Shown: positions 1 through 8,635 of the stretch, in pieces | How the letters are laid out: every line of letters starts with the position of its first letter | How positions within the stretch are numbered: the first letter of the stretch is position 1 | DNA from: Mesorhizobium sp. STM 4661 | GTDB taxonomy: Bacteria; Pseudomonadota; Alphaproteobacteria; Rhizobiales; Rhizobiaceae | DNA: 64,000 nucleotides | Assembly (NCBI RefSeq): GCF_000359125.1 | Contig: NZ_CAAF010000016.1 | Span: 1 to 64,000, forward strand | Reading direction: 5' to 3' | Notes under the pieces: generated by a model | What the model saw: the letters and a program-made list of their open reading frames with translations, nothing else | What the model was told of the DNA's origin: nothing | The model's database searches: none | Program-made: the position numbers and the translations under genes

Positions 1-249
1 TGCAGGCGCTGCGGGAGCCGGCGCAGGGGCCGGTTCGGCGGGCTTCATCGGTTCAGCCGGTGCCGGGGCAGGCGCCGGTGTGCTGGCGGCCGGCGGTTCG
101 GCAGGCGCGGGCGCCTCGCCACTTCTACCAAAAACATAATAGGCGACAATGGCCAGGATAAGAACGACAAGGGCAATCAGCCAGCCGCTGCCGCCGCCCG
201 CTTTGGGCGTGGGGCTCGGAGTGGTGAACGGGTCGTTTGGATTCGCCAT
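1..249 (-). CDS. Membrane-anchored Pro/Ala-rich protein, C-terminus cut by window edge
   Basis: This minus-strand frame starts at an ATG preceded by GGAGGA and stays open to base 1, so only 83 codons are visible. The first ~22 residues are polar and rich in Gly, Pro and Ser. One membrane segment (LIALVVLILAIVAYYVF, about residues 24-40) follows, and then a low-complexity stretch rich in Ala, Pro and Glu. The expected topology is a short cytoplasmic N-terminus and a periplasmic Pro/Ala-rich region. No family is recognised. The good ribosome site and the clear membrane segment argue that it is a real gene. Confidence 0.6.
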   Translation of the reverse strand, partial: MANPNDPFTTPSPTPKAGGGSGWLIALVVLILAIVAYYVFGRSGEAPAPAEPPAASTPAPAPAPAEPMKPAEPAPAPAPAAPA

Positions 250-527
250 AAAAGTGTCCTCCGTGGATGAAAGATATCAATCAACACACATCAACGCGCA
301 ATCGTTGAACAGGTTTCACATAGGGCCCGAAAACGCCGAAAGCAGGGCAATTTGCGCCTGAAATTGTTTAGCTGCAAGCATTTAACCGGCAAATTCCGCA
401 GAGATCGAGCCAAAGCAAGCCCTTTCGACCTTCCTTGAGCGATACGGTTCGAGCATTGTGCGCTCGTGATTCGGGCAAAGGCATGGAGGAGGCATCGGCG
501 ATCCAGCCTGCAACTCAACCGTGCAAA

Positions 528-737
528 TCAGCCGGCGGCGGTGATGGCAGAACCGACCGGATCGTGCGTCCGCGGGACCGACAGCGTGTCGGCGCCGGTC
601 CGAACCGGGATTTCTGCCTGCCCGGCGGCAAGCAGTGCGACGACGAGGAAAGACAGGAAAAACAGGACGTTGAGCGCGACAAGCAGCTTCAGCGACCTGA
701 GAGCCGCGCGATCCGCGATGGTTATAACGTGTTTCAT
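528..737 (-). CDS. Small hypothetical exported or single-pass membrane protein
   Basis: A 69-residue frame downstream of xerC on the same strand. Residues 16-40 form one strongly hydrophobic segment (LKLLVALNVLFFLSFLVVAL) after a basic N-terminus. A short polar tail follows. The segment could be an uncleaved signal or a membrane anchor. A weak GAGG lies just before the ATG. A hairpin with a T-run separates it from xerC, so it is probably transcribed on its own. No family is recognised; the hydrophobic profile is the main support. Confidence 0.42.
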   Translation of the reverse strand: MKHVITIADRAALRSLKLLVALNVLFFLSFLVVALLAAGQAEIPVRTGADTLSVPRTHDPVGSAITAAG

Positions 738-754
738 GCCTCATTTTTAGGCGC

Positions 755-786
755 AAAAAAGCAGCGAAAAAGTTAACCGGCGCTGC
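755..786 (-). terminator. Probable rho-independent terminator after xerC
   Basis: Read on the minus strand, GCAGCG (786-781) pairs with CGCTGC (766-761) across a 14-base loop and is followed by six T. The stem is short, but its place 44 bases after the xerC stop suits a terminator. Confidence 0.45.
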
Positions 787-829
787 AAAATTGGATGCGT
801 TTTTCGCAGAAAGCCTTTCGGGGCCTTGC

Positions 830-1792
830 TCACGCCCGTGGATGGGATGCTTCGTAAATTTCGAGCAGCCGTGCCGTGTCGACGCCGGTATAGACCTGGG
901 TGGTCGACAGGCTGGCATGGCCAAGCAGCTCCTGGATGGTGCGCAGGTCGCCGCCGCGTCCGAGCAGATGCGTGGCGAAGGAATGGCGCAAGGCATGCGG
1001 CGTCGCGGTGTCGGGCAAGTTGAGGGCCGAGCGCAGCTTCGCCATGTCGCGCTGGACGATGGCCGGGTTGAGCGGACCGCCACGGGCGCCGCGAAACAGA
1101 AGACCCTTGGGGTCGATGTCGAAGGGACAGAGCCGGCGGTATTCGGCGATGGCCCGCAACGCCACCGGCAGCACCGGCACCAGCCGTGTCTTGCCGCCCT
1201 TGCCGGTGATGCGCAGCACCGTGTCGTTGGGCAAGGCCAGCTCGGCGCCCGACAGGCCGAGCGCCTCGGAAATGCGCAGGCCCGAACCATAGAGCAGCGT
1301 CAGCACGGCGGCGTTGCGGGCGGCGATCCAGGGTTCCCCGGCCAACTGGCCTTCCACCGAAACGACATGTTTGGCATCGCTTGCGGTCAGCGGCTTGGGC
1401 AGCGATTTCGGCTGCCTTGGCGCGCGCAATGCCGCCGCGCCCGCCGCATTGACGAGGCCGCGCCGCTCCAGAAAGCGCAGCAGCGAGCGGATGCCGGCCA
1501 GGCCGCGTCCGAGCGTGCGGGCGCCGGCTCCATCGGCGCGGCGGGCGGCGAGAAAGCCACGCAGATCGGCCGGACGCAGATTGGCGATGTCGGCAATGCC
1601 CGGCGAACCGCCGCAATGGCCGGTCAGGAAGTGCAGGAACTGGCGCGTGTCGCGCTCGTAGGCTTCCACCGTTTCGGCCGACAGCCGGCGCTCGCGCGCC
1701 AGCATCTTCAGCCAGCTTTCGCGGGCCGCCTGAAGATCCGGCTTCGCCGGGATGAGGAATTCCTGCATGGCTTTCTTCCAACTCCAGATCAT
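830..1792 (-). CDS. xerC: Tyrosine recombinase XerC
   Basis: Site-specific recombinase of the phage-integrase family. XerC acts with XerD at dif to resolve chromosome dimers at division. The protein has 320 residues, a little longer than typical XerC (~300). An N-terminal SAM-like DNA-binding domain covers about residues 20-110. The catalytic domain shows the complete set: Arg173 in GLRISE, Lys198 in GKGGK, His266 and Arg269 in HALRHSFATHLL, His292 in LLGHAS and the nucleophile Tyr301. A second ATG nine codons in (base 1768) has the better GGAAGAA ribosome site and may be the true start. The gene stands divergent to rimM. XerD cannot be excluded from sequence alone. Confidence 0.93.
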   Translation of the reverse strand: MIWSWKKAMQEFLIPAKPDLQAARESWLKMLARERRLSAETVEAYERDTRQFLHFLTGHCGGSPGIADIANLRPADLRGFLAARRADGAGARTLGRGLAGIRSLLRFLERRGLVNAAGAAALRAPRQPKSLPKPLTASDAKHVVSVEGQLAGEPWIAARNAAVLTLLYGSGLRISEALGLSGAELALPNDTVLRITGKGGKTRLVPVLPVALRAIAEYRRLCPFDIDPKGLLFRGARGGPLNPAIVQRDMAKLRSALNLPDTATPHALRHSFATHLLGRGGDLRTIQELLGHASLSTTQVYTGVDTARLLEIYEASHPRA

Positions 1793-1871
1793 TTTCCGGC
1801 AGCTGGGTTAGGAAGCGGTGAAGAGGCCGTCATTGAAATGACAATCGGGGAGCGTTAGAGCAGCACAAAGG

Positions 1872-2483
1872 ATGTTTCCACCGATGAGCAAGCCGCAAAA
1901 CCCCGTCCAGATGGCCGTGATCGGCGCCGCGCACGGCATCAAGGGCGAATTGCGCGTCAAGACCTTCACCGGCGAGCCGCTGGCGCTGGCCGATTACGGA
2001 CCGCTCTACGCCACGGACGGGCGCGCCTTCCAGATCATCGACATCAGGCCCGCCAATACCGTCGTCGTGGTGCGCTTCAAGGGCGTCAGCGACCGCAATG
2101 CCGCCGAGGCGCTCGCCGGCACGGAACTGTTCGTCGATCGCTCGATGCTGCCCGACGATGGCGAAGAGGACGAGTTCTACCACGCCGATCTCGTTGGGCT
2201 GGCGGTCAGGGACGATACCGGCGCCGACATCGGCAAGGTCGTGGCCGTGCACAATTTCGGCGGCGGCGACATCCTCGACGTGACGCTGGCGGGGCGCAAA
2301 GGCATGCTGATCCCGTTCACGCAGGCCGCGGTGCCGGATGTATCGATCACTGAGGGTTTTATCCGCGTCGATCCGGCAGCCGCCGGCCTCGTGGACGATG
2401 AGGATAGCGAGGCTCCCGGCCGCGAGGGCTTCGATCCGAAGGGCAGGCCGCGCGGGCCCAGGGACGCCGGGGGAAACCGGTGA
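1872..2483 (+). CDS. rimM: Ribosome maturation factor RimM
   Basis: RimM binds S19 and helps mature the head of the 30S subunit. The protein has 203 residues. The N-terminal RimM barrel carries [15 protein letters not shown] (about residues 18-32). The PRC-barrel half begins near [10 protein letters not shown] (about 101-110). The C-terminal ~30 residues are a charged, Gly/Arg-rich tail beyond the family core. ATG codons at 1872 and 1884 are both possible starts. The stop overlaps the trmD start by four bases (GTGA), so the two genes are translationally coupled, as in many bacteria where rimM and trmD share an operon. Confidence 0.96.
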   Translation: MFPPMSKPQNPVQMAVIGAAHGIKGELRVKTFTGEPLALADYGPLYATDGRAFQIIDIRPANTVVVVRFKGVSDRNAAEALAGTELFVDRSMLPDDGEEDEFYHADLVGLAVRDDTGADIGKVVAVHNFGGGDILDVTLAGRKGMLIPFTQAAVPDVSITEGFIRVDPAAAGLVDDEDSEAPGREGFDPKGRPRGPRDAGGNR

Positions 2484-3184
2484 GCTTTGCCGCTTCGGTG
2501 CTGACGCTCTATCCCGAGATGTTTCCAGGTGGGCTCGGCCTGTCGCTCGCCGGAAGGGCGCTCGAGGCCGGCACCTGGTCGCTTGAGACAGTTCAGATCC
2601 GTGATTTCGCCAGCGACCGCCACCGCACCGTCGACGACACGCCGGCCGGTGGCGGCGCCGGCATGGTGATGCGTGCCGACGTTTTGGCCAAGGCGATCGA
2701 CCATGCCTCGCCACCGGGCGATCCGCGGCCACGGCTGCTGATGAGTCCGCGTGGAAAACCGCTGACGCAGGCCCGCGTGCGCGAACTGGCCGCCGGGCCG
2801 GGCGTCGTCATCGTCTGCGGACGCTTCGAAGGCGTCGACCAGCGGGTGATCGACGCGCGTGGGCTGGAAGAGGTCTCGGTCGGCGACTTCATCCTCTCCG
2901 GCGGTGAGCCGGCGACCCTTGTGCTGCTCGACGCCGTGGTGCGGCTGCTGCCCGGCGTCATGGGCAACGCGGTGTCGGGCGAGGAAGAGAGCTTTGAGAA
3001 CGGCCTGCTCGAACATCCGCATTACACGCGGCCGCAGGAGTTCGAGGGCATGCCAATTCCCGACGTGCTGATTTCGGGCAATCACAAGAAGATCGCCGCG
3101 TGGAGGCGCGCGGAGGCGGAGAAGTTGACGCAAGAGCGGCGACCGGATTTGCGCGGCTACGCGTCTCAGCCCTTGGTGAAGTAG
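2480..3184 (+). CDS. trmD: tRNA (guanine-37-N1)-methyltransferase TrmD
   Basis: TrmD methylates G37 next to the anticodon, using SAM, and prevents +1 frameshifting. The 234-residue protein has the trefoil-knot SAM-site motifs [15 protein letters not shown] (about residues 111-125) and [11 protein letters not shown] (about 134-144). The start is a GTG overlapping the rimM stop. The 3' end overlaps by 19 bases that of the convergent TauE-type gene. rplS, often in the same operon elsewhere, is here about 1 kb downstream with the permease gene in between on the opposite strand. Confidence 0.97.
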   Translation: MSFAASVLTLYPEMFPGGLGLSLAGRALEAGTWSLETVQIRDFASDRHRTVDDTPAGGGAGMVMRADVLAKAIDHASPPGDPRPRLLMSPRGKPLTQARVRELAAGPGVVIVCGRFEGVDQRVIDARGLEEVSVGDFILSGGEPATLVLLDAVVRLLPGVMGNAVSGEEESFENGLLEHPHYTRPQEFEGMPIPDVLISGNHKKIAAWRRAEAEKLTQERRPDLRGYASQPLVK

Positions 3185-3918
3185 TAAAAAGCGAGAAAGA
3201 GACCGACGGCGACGACGAAGCCGCGCACGACATTTTGCGGCACGCGCTTGGCGATCCAGACGCCGGCATAGCCGCCGAGCGCACCGCCCGGTATCATGAC
3301 GATGGCCTGCGGCCAGGCGACGACGCCGCCCGAGACGAAGACCAGGATGGCGACAGCGGCGATGACCATGGCCAGCATGTTCTTCAGCGCATTCAGCCGG
3401 TGATAGTCACCGGACTGGGTGAGGCCGAGCGTCGCCAGCATCATGACGCCCATGCCAGCGCCGAAGAAGCCGCCATAGACGGCGGTGGCAAACTGCGCCA
3501 GCGAGCCGACGAGCGAACCCACCGCCGCTTCATGTCCAGGCTTCGGGGCCGGCTTCAACCAGGGTCCAGCGGCAAACAGGGCGGTCGCCGATAGCAGCAG
3601 CCAGGGCACCAGGACGCGGAACGACGGATTGTCGAGCGCCAGAAGGATGAGCGCGCCGGCCAGCGCACCGAAAGCCGAGATCACGCAGAGCAGCAAGGCG
3701 CCGCGCCAGAAGGTCTTGATGTCGTCCGAATAGGCGAGCGTCGAGGTGATGTAGCCGGGAAACTGCGTCACCGATGAGGTGGCGTTGGCGACGATCGGCG
3801 GCAGGCCAACCAATGTCATGGCGCCAAAGGTGATAAAGGTGCCGCCGCCGGCGACCGCATTGGCGGCGCCTGAAGTAAAACCCGCGAGAAAGAGCAGGAC
3901 CGCGTCGAAAACAGACAT
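3166..3918 (-). CDS. TauE/SafE family sulfite/anion exporter-like permease
   Basis: An inner-membrane protein of 250 residues with about seven to eight hydrophobic segments. The N-terminal repeat holds [16 protein letters not shown] (about residues 16-31), and the second repeat holds [13 protein letters not shown] (about 148-160). These paired Gly-rich motifs typify TauE/SafE (DUF81) proteins, which move sulfite, sulfoacetate or other organosulfur anions out of cells. Nothing nearby points to a substrate. It lies between trmD and rplS on the opposite strand, splitting a common ribosomal cluster. Confidence 0.9.
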   Translation of the reverse strand: MSVFDAVLLFLAGFTSGAANAVAGGGTFITFGAMTLVGLPPIVANATSSVTQFPGYITSTLAYSDDIKTFWRGALLLCVISAFGALAGALILLALDNPSFRVLVPWLLLSATALFAAGPWLKPAPKPGHEAAVGSLVGSLAQFATAVYGGFFGAGMGVMMLATLGLTQSGDYHRLNALKNMLAMVIAAVAILVFVSGGVVAWPQAIVMIPGGALGGYAGVWIAKRVPQNVVRGFVVAVGLFLAFYYFTKG

Positions 3919-4245
3919 CAGGATGCCGCCGGAGAAAACTATGCTTTGCCCGGCTTAGGAAGCTTGAAGGGCGGGCGCAACCCGCCGCGGACGAATGCGA
4001 TGATGCCATGTGACCAAAAAAGACGCGGCCAAGGCGTGACAAAGCGTCGAAATAGCTGTATGTGCCCGCCCGAACCGGAAGAAATAATCTGCCGGACCCG
4101 TCAACAATGACGGTGTAGTCGCCCCTGCCCGATGTCCCGAAGACAGATGTCTCGGAGACAAAGGGCATAGCCGAGCGGTCAATGGAACTGCAAGGCGAGT
4201 GTCGGACGCTCTGACTGTCGGAAGAACAAGAAGTGGATTACTGAG
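3919..4245. other. Intergenic leader region upstream of rplS
   Basis: No convincing gene is seen in these 327 bases. A short GC hairpin lies at 3970-3986 (GGCGGG, CGCAA, CCCGCC), and another at 4098-4113 (CCGTCA, ACAA, TGACGG). A possible rplS promoter is GTGACA at 4036-4041 and TATGTG at 4059-4064 with a 17-base spacer; it is a weak match. That would leave a leader of roughly 170 bases containing the second hairpin, which could be regulatory, but this is inference. Confidence 0.35.
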
Positions 4246-4806
4246 ATGGATATCCTCCGTCAGCTCGAGGCCGAACAGGCCGCCAAGATCGAAGCCAAGC
4301 GCAAGCTTCCCGAATTCCAGCCCGGCGACACCGTGCGCGTCCAGGTCCGCGTGACCGAAGGCACCCGCACCCGCGTCCAGGCCTATGAGGGCGTCGTCAT
4401 CGCCCGCTCCGGCGCCGGCTTCCAGGAAAACTTCACCGTCCGCAAGATTTCCTACGGCGAAGGCGTGGAGCGCGTGTTCCCGGTGTTCTCGCCGATGGTC
4501 GAGGGCGTCGAGATCGTGCGCCGCGGCAAGGTGCGCCGCGCCAAGCTCTATTATTTGCGCGACCGTCGCGGCAAGTCGGCCCGTATCTCGGAAAACACCG
4601 GCGTGCGCGCCCGCAAGCTGAACGACGAGGAGCGCGATGCGCTGAATGCCGAGAAGGCGCGCATCGAGGCCGAGAAGGTGGCCGCCGCGCAGGCGCTGGC
4701 CGCCGAGAAGGCAGCGCAGGACGCCGCCGAGAAGAAGGCCGCCGAGGAGGCCGCCAAGGCAGCCGATGAGGCCGCCAAGGCCGCGGAAGCGACCCCGGCC
4801 GAATAA
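4246..4806 (+). CDS. rplS: 50S ribosomal protein L19 with long Ala/Glu/Lys C-terminal extension
   Basis: L19 sits at the 30S-50S interface. The conserved core covers about residues 1-125, including [16 protein letters not shown] and [16 protein letters not shown]. Bacterial L19 is usually 115-130 residues; this one has 186. The extra ~60 residues are almost only Ala, Glu, Lys and Asp and should form one long charged helix. Such tails are known for rhizobial L19 proteins. A strong terminator follows directly. Confidence 0.97.
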   Translation: MDILRQLEAEQAAKIEAKRKLPEFQPGDTVRVQVRVTEGTRTRVQAYEGVVIARSGAGFQENFTVRKISYGEGVERVFPVFSPMVEGVEIVRRGKVRRAKLYYLRDRRGKSARISENTGVRARKLNDEERDALNAEKARIEAEKVAAAQALAAEKAAQDAAEKKAAEEAAKAADEAAKAAEATPAE

Positions 4807-4830
4807 TTTTTTCGACACGCATGTTTTCGG

Positions 4831-4856
4831 AAAGGCGGCCTCGGCCGCCTTTTTCG
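4831..4856 (+). terminator. Rho-independent terminator of rplS
   Basis: AAAGGCGGC (4831-4839) and GCCGCCTTT (4844-4852) form a perfect nine-base stem with loop CTCG, followed by a T-rich tail. It lies 25 bases after the rplS stop. Confidence 0.9.
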
Positions 4857-4898
4857 TTTCGAGCGGCCCATCGCCGCAAAATTCGTCCCAAGGCTCGG

Positions 4899-4945
4899 TT
4901 GACTCGATTTATCTTGTCTACTAAATAATCGTGTACAATTTAAAT
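4899..4945 (+). promoter_or_regulatory. ohr promoter with probable OhrR operator
   Basis: TTGACT (4899-4904) and TAAATA (4922-4927), with a 17-base spacer, make a good sigma-70-type promoter. An AT-rich imperfect dyad covers it: half-site 4907-4921 reads ATTTATCTTGTCTAC, and 4933-4945 reads GTACAATTTAAAT, whose complement is nearly the same. The TACAATT core resembles published OhrR sites. With ohrR as second gene of the operon, repression by OhrR is the natural reading. Confidence 0.55.
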
Positions 4946-4956
4946 GGAGATACGAA

Positions 4957-5391
4957 ATGCCTGCGCTTTATTCCACGCAAGCCCGCGCCGTCGGTGGCCG
5001 CGCCGGCCACGTCCAGACCAGCGATGGCCTGCTCAGCGTCGATCTCGCTCTACCGAAGGAACTCGGCGGCAAGGGCGGCGCCACCAATCCCGAGCAACTC
5101 TTTGCCGCCGGCTATGCCGCCTGCTTTGAAAGCGCCATGCGCTTCATTGCCGGCAAGCAGAAACTGCCGCTGAGCGATGCCGCGGTGACGGCCAATGTCA
5201 GCCTGCACGATAACGGCCAGGGCGGCTTCGCGCTCGGCGTGGCGCTCTCGGCGGAGACGAAAGGTCTTGATCAGGCGGCCGCGGAAGCGCTTGTATCGGC
5301 GGCGCATCGGATCTGCCCCTATTCCAACGCCATCAGGGGCAATGTCGAGGTGGCGCTTTCGGCAGTGGCGCTTCAGCCTAAGGCAGCATGA
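4957..5391 (+). CDS. ohr: Organic hydroperoxide resistance protein (Ohr)
   Basis: A thiol peroxidase that reduces fatty-acid and other organic hydroperoxides, with lipoylated proteins as reductant in the characterised members. The 144 residues match the family length. Both catalytic cysteines are present: Cys56 in AACFES and Cys120 in HRICPYSNA. The Arg15 in GGRAGHV and Glu46 in NPEQLFAAGY complete the active-site pattern. The start follows GGAGATACGAA. The gene overlaps ohrR by four bases (ATGA), so sensor and enzyme are one operon. Confidence 0.96.
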   Translation: MPALYSTQARAVGGRAGHVQTSDGLLSVDLALPKELGGKGGATNPEQLFAAGYAACFESAMRFIAGKQKLPLSDAAVTANVSLHDNGQGGFALGVALSAETKGLDQAAAEALVSAAHRICPYSNAIRGNVEVALSAVALQPKAA

Positions 5392-5888
5392 CCGCAAAAA
5401 CGACAACCGGACCCACGCAAGCCCCGGCGGTTCCCGCCGGGGTGGCAAGGCTCGACCAACAACTCTGCTTCGCGCTCTATTCGGCGAGCGGGCTGATGAC
5501 GAAGCTGTACCGGCCGCTGCTCGAACCGCTGGGCCTGACCTATCCGCAATACCTCGCCATGCTGGTGATATGGGAAAAGGCGCCGCGCACGGTGGGCGAG
5601 CTTGGCGAGGCGCTCGGCCTCGATTCGGCGACGCTGACGCCGCTGCTCAAGCGGATTGAGGCGGGCGGCCTGGTCACACGCCGGCGCGATGCGGCCGACG
5701 AGCGCCGGGTGCTGGTCGAGCCGACAGCGAAGGGCCAGGCATTGCGCGAGCAGGCTAAAAGCGTGCCCGCTGCCCTGGCTTGCCAGTTGCCGCTCGAGCC
5801 GGGCGAATTGAAATCCCTGCACGGCACCTTGACCCGGTTTATCGGCGAACTGCGCAAGGCGGCCGCGGCTTCGCCGGACGGCGATTGA
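5388..5888 (+). CDS. ohrR: MarR-family organic peroxide sensor OhrR
   Basis: A winged-helix repressor of 166 residues. OhrR releases DNA when a reactive cysteine near the N-terminus is oxidised by organic hydroperoxide. That residue is Cys27 in LDQQLCFALYSAS. A further cysteine, Cys132 in AALACQLP, stands where two-Cys OhrR proteins carry the partner for a disulfide. The DNA-binding wing region LGLDSATLTPLLKRIEAGGL lies at about residues 76-95. Overlap with ohr and the operator-like dyad before ohr point to autoregulation. Confidence 0.94.
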   Translation: MTAKTTTGPTQAPAVPAGVARLDQQLCFALYSASGLMTKLYRPLLEPLGLTYPQYLAMLVIWEKAPRTVGELGEALGLDSATLTPLLKRIEAGGLVTRRRDAADERRVLVEPTAKGQALREQAKSVPAALACQLPLEPGELKSLHGTLTRFIGELRKAAAASPDGD

Positions 5889-5918
5889 TTTAGGCACGGA
5901 TCGTTCCGGAATCTCGCA

Positions 5919-5949
5919 GTCGGGAAGCAACGGAATCCGTTTTCCCGAC
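5919..5949 (+). other. Two-part hairpin after ohrR
   Basis: GTCGGGAA (5919-5926) pairs with TTCCCGAC (5942-5949), and inside it AACGG (5929-5933) pairs with CCGTT (5937-5941). There is no T-run after the stem, so it may be a bidirectional or factor-dependent terminator, or an mRNA-stabilising structure. Confidence 0.4.
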
Positions 5950-6054
5950 ACGCCGCGCATTGGGCCAGCTTGCAAGGCGCTTGCGGAAAGCTAAAGTCGG
6001 CGCTTCCTGCAAGCCTCGGCCGTGTCGAGGCGGCTCAAGTCCTGGGAGCGTGTC

Positions 6055-6852
6055 ATGACCAAATCGAAACTGCTGCTGGCCGGCCTGCTGGCCCTCATTC
6101 TCGCGCCTGTCGCCGCGCTGGCACAGACGCTGCCCGACCTCGGCGGCAAGAAGGTGGTGGTGGTGACGGAAAATGCCTATCCGCCGCTGCAGTTCATCGA
6201 CGCCAAGACCGGCAAGCAGATCGGCTGGGAATATGACGCGATGAACGAGATCGCCAAGCGGCTGAACTTCCAGGTCGAGTACCAGAACACCTCGTGGGAC
6301 GCGATGATCCAGGCGGTTTCCGACAACCAGTACAACATCGGCATGACCGGCATCACCATCAAGGACGACCGCAAGCAGAAGGTCGACTTCTCCGATGCCT
6401 ATATGCGCTCGGAACAATTCATGCTGGTGCGCGGCGACGAAAGCCGCTTCACCGACGCCAAGACGTTCGGCGCCTTCAAGGACGGGCTGATCGGCGCGCA
6501 GGCCGGCACGACGCCATTCTACACCGCCGTCTACAGCGTGCTCGACGGCAATGAGCAGAACCCGCGGATAAAACTGTTCGAGACGTTTGGCGCGACGGTG
6601 CAGGCGCTGAAGGCCGGCGACGTCGATGTCGTGCTCACCGACGGCACCGCGGGGAAGGGCTATGTCGATGCGTCCAATGGCGGATTGAAGCTGATCGGCG
6701 GGCCGCTCGGCACCGAGGACTTTGGGTTCATCTTCCCCAAGGGCTCCGATCTGGTGAAACCGGTCAACGCCGCGATCGCAGCACTCAAGGCCGACGGCAC
6801 GCTGGATGCGCTCAACAAGAAATGGTTTCTTGACTACAAGATGGGGCAGTGA
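6055..6852 (+). CDS. Amino-acid ABC transporter substrate-binding protein
   Basis: A periplasmic binding protein of the polar amino-acid family (SBP_bac_3), 265 residues. A signal peptide runs to about residue 24 ([10 protein letters not shown]). The mature part has the family patterns [20 protein letters not shown] and [20 protein letters not shown]. The ATG at 6055 places the signal peptide at the start; an upstream GTG at 6022 would add 11 odd residues. Its likely permease lies 259 bases downstream, behind a palindromic repeat element. The substrate cannot be told from sequence. Confidence 0.92.
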   Translation: MTKSKLLLAGLLALILAPVAALAQTLPDLGGKKVVVVTENAYPPLQFIDAKTGKQIGWEYDAMNEIAKRLNFQVEYQNTSWDAMIQAVSDNQYNIGMTGITIKDDRKQKVDFSDAYMRSEQFMLVRGDESRFTDAKTFGAFKDGLIGAQAGTTPFYTAVYSVLDGNEQNPRIKLFETFGATVQALKAGDVDVVLTDGTAGKGYVDASNGGLKLIGGPLGTEDFGFIFPKGSDLVKPVNAAIAALKADGTLDALNKKWFLDYKMGQ

Positions 6853-6910
6853 GCTCGTCTTGGCGGGTGTGGGCTGATGCGAAGGAACTCGCGCTGACTC
6901 TGCGCTTGGA

Positions 6911-7070
6911 CACCCCCCTCTGGCCTGCCGGCCATCTCCCCCGCAAGGGGGGAGATTGGCAGCTTCGCGGGCAACGCTTTTTCTCCAACGTTGGAGATTG
7001 GCGAAAGCAGAATGAACAGCCGATCTCCCCCCTTGCGGGGGAGATGTCCGGCAGGACAGAGGGGGGTGTG
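6911..7070 (+). repeat. Dispersed ~158-bp palindrome-ended element, copy A
   Basis: The ends are inverted repeats of about 45 bases, beginning CACCCCCCTCTG and closing CAGAGGGGGGTG. Each arm contains its own hairpin (ATCTCCCCC, GCAA, GGGGGGAGAT). The middle is not symmetric and holds GATTGGCGAAAGC near 6996-7008, which gives the element an orientation. Copies lie at 18564, 29827 and 62148. This copy separates the binding-protein and permease genes of one transporter. Confidence 0.85.
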
Positions 7071-7111
7071 ACAGAGCGCAGCCTTCGCGACTCTGTCACC
7101 GGTATCGCGTA

Positions 7112-7930
7112 ATGCCACCCGCGCCCGCATCTTCCACCGCCAAATCCGACTTCCCCTGGTGGCTGGCCGCAGCGCTCGCGTTAGCCGTGGCAGCAGCCAT
7201 CTTCATCGCAGCAAGCGACCTTTACGCCCAGGTCTTCGCCACAGTCGCCAAGGGCATCGGCATCACCGTCTTCGTCACCGTCGTGGCCTTCGCGCTGGCC
7301 TCGGCAATCGGGCTCGGCATTGCGCTGATGGGGCTGTCAGGATCGCGGTGGCTGCGCCAGATCGCCCGCTTCTATGTCGAGATCATCCGCGGCGTGCCGA
7401 TCCTGGTGCTGTTGTTCTGGATCGCCTTTGCCGGCGCGCCAGCCTTTGTCGCGGCGTGGAACGCGGTGACCGCGCCGCTGCAAAGCGCCGGCCTCTTTGG
7501 TGAACTCATGGTGCGCGATGTGTCGCTCCTGTGGCGCGCCATCATGGCGCTGACCATCGGCTATTCGGCGTTCATCTCGGAAGTGTTCCGCGCCGGCATC
7601 CAGGCGGTCGAGAAGGGCCAGATCGAGGCGGCGAAGGCGCTCGGGCTGACGCGCGCGCAGCGCTTCCGGCTGATCGTGTTTCCGCAAGCGATCCGCACCA
7701 TCCTGCCGCCGCTCGGCAATGATTTCGTCGCCATGGTCAAGGATTCCTCGCTGGTCTCGGTGCTCGGCGTCGCCGACATCACCCAGATGGGCAAGATCTA
7801 CGCCGCCGGCTCGTTCCGCTTTTTCGAGACCTATTCCATCGTCGCCTATATCTATCTCATCCTGACCGTCGGCCTGTCGCTGGCCTTGCGGGCGCTGGAG
7901 AAACGGCTGCGCCGTCAGCACGAGGAATAG
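7112..7930 (+). CDS. Amino-acid ABC transporter permease (HisM/GlnP type)
   Basis: Inner-membrane permease of 272 residues with about five to six membrane segments. The cytoplasmic EAA loop that contacts the ATPase is EVFRAGIQAVEKGQIEAAKALGL in character (about residues 157-179), with the downstream PQAIRTILPPLGNDFVAMVKDSSL pattern typical of polar amino-acid systems. It pairs with the binding protein upstream. No ATPase gene follows; the next gene is a methyltransferase. The ATPase must come from elsewhere or be shared. Confidence 0.93.
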   Translation: MPPAPASSTAKSDFPWWLAAALALAVAAAIFIAASDLYAQVFATVAKGIGITVFVTVVAFALASAIGLGIALMGLSGSRWLRQIARFYVEIIRGVPILVLLFWIAFAGAPAFVAAWNAVTAPLQSAGLFGELMVRDVSLLWRAIMALTIGYSAFISEVFRAGIQAVEKGQIEAAKALGLTRAQRFRLIVFPQAIRTILPPLGNDFVAMVKDSSLVSVLGVADITQMGKIYAAGSFRFFETYSIVAYIYLILTVGLSLALRALEKRLRRQHEE

Positions 7931-7969
7931 AAGTCGAGCGAACACGGCGCTACATCAGGGAAAGCCACA

Positions 7970-8620
7970 ATGCGGGAGAATTCCATGATCATCGACAAGG
8001 CCAATGCCGCGCTGGATACGGTCTATACCGCCGAGACGCCGGAAGCGCTGGCGCTAGCCTATGCCGCGTGGGCCGCGACCTATGACAGCGAGACCGCCTC
8101 GCTCGGTTATCTCCTGCCGTTCCTGATCGCCGCCTGGGTGACGCGTCATGTGCCGGCGGGCGAAGGGCCGCTGCTCGACGCCGGCTGCGGCACCGGCCTG
8201 TCGGGACCATCGCTCAAGGCATTGGGTTATGATGGCATTGCCGGGCTCGATCTCTCTGACGACATGCTGAAAATCGCCGGCAGCCGGCAGGTCTACAGCG
8301 AGCTGAAACAGGCGATGCTCGGCGGGCCGCTGCCCTGGCCGGACGGCCATTTTCGCGCCTTCTTCTCGACCGGCGTGTTCACCATCAGCCACGCGCCGGC
8401 TTCCGGCTTGCATGAACTGGTGCGCATCACGAAAAAAGGCGGCCACGCCATCTTCACCGTCCGCGACCAGGTTTTTGCGAGCGGCGGCTTCCAGGCGGTG
8501 TTCGACGAATTGGAGCAGGCCAAAAAATGGCGACCGGTCGAAGAAAGCTCGTGGTTCCGCTGCTATGCGATTGCCGAGCCGGACGCGCTGGTGAAGACGT
8601 TTGTGTTTGAGGTGGTTTGA
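7970..8620 (+). CDS. Class I SAM-dependent methyltransferase
   Basis: A soluble protein of 216 residues with a Rossmann-type methyltransferase fold. The SAM motif I is LLDAGCGTGLSG (about residues 68-79), followed by GIAGLDLSDDML (motif II) and GGHAIFTVRDQVF (post motif). The upstream ~60 residues resemble Williams-Beuren-type methyltransferases, but the substrate is unknown. ATGs at 7970 and 7985 both have good ribosome sites. It lies 39 bases after the permease and may be cotranscribed. Confidence 0.85.
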   Translation: MRENSMIIDKANAALDTVYTAETPEALALAYAAWAATYDSETASLGYLLPFLIAAWVTRHVPAGEGPLLDAGCGTGLSGPSLKALGYDGIAGLDLSDDMLKIAGSRQVYSELKQAMLGGPLPWPDGHFRAFFSTGVFTISHAPASGLHELVRITKKGGHAIFTVRDQVFASGGFQAVFDELEQAKKWRPVEESSWFRCYAIAEPDALVKTFVFEVV

Positions 8621-8635
8621 GTAAGCTTGGCGGCA

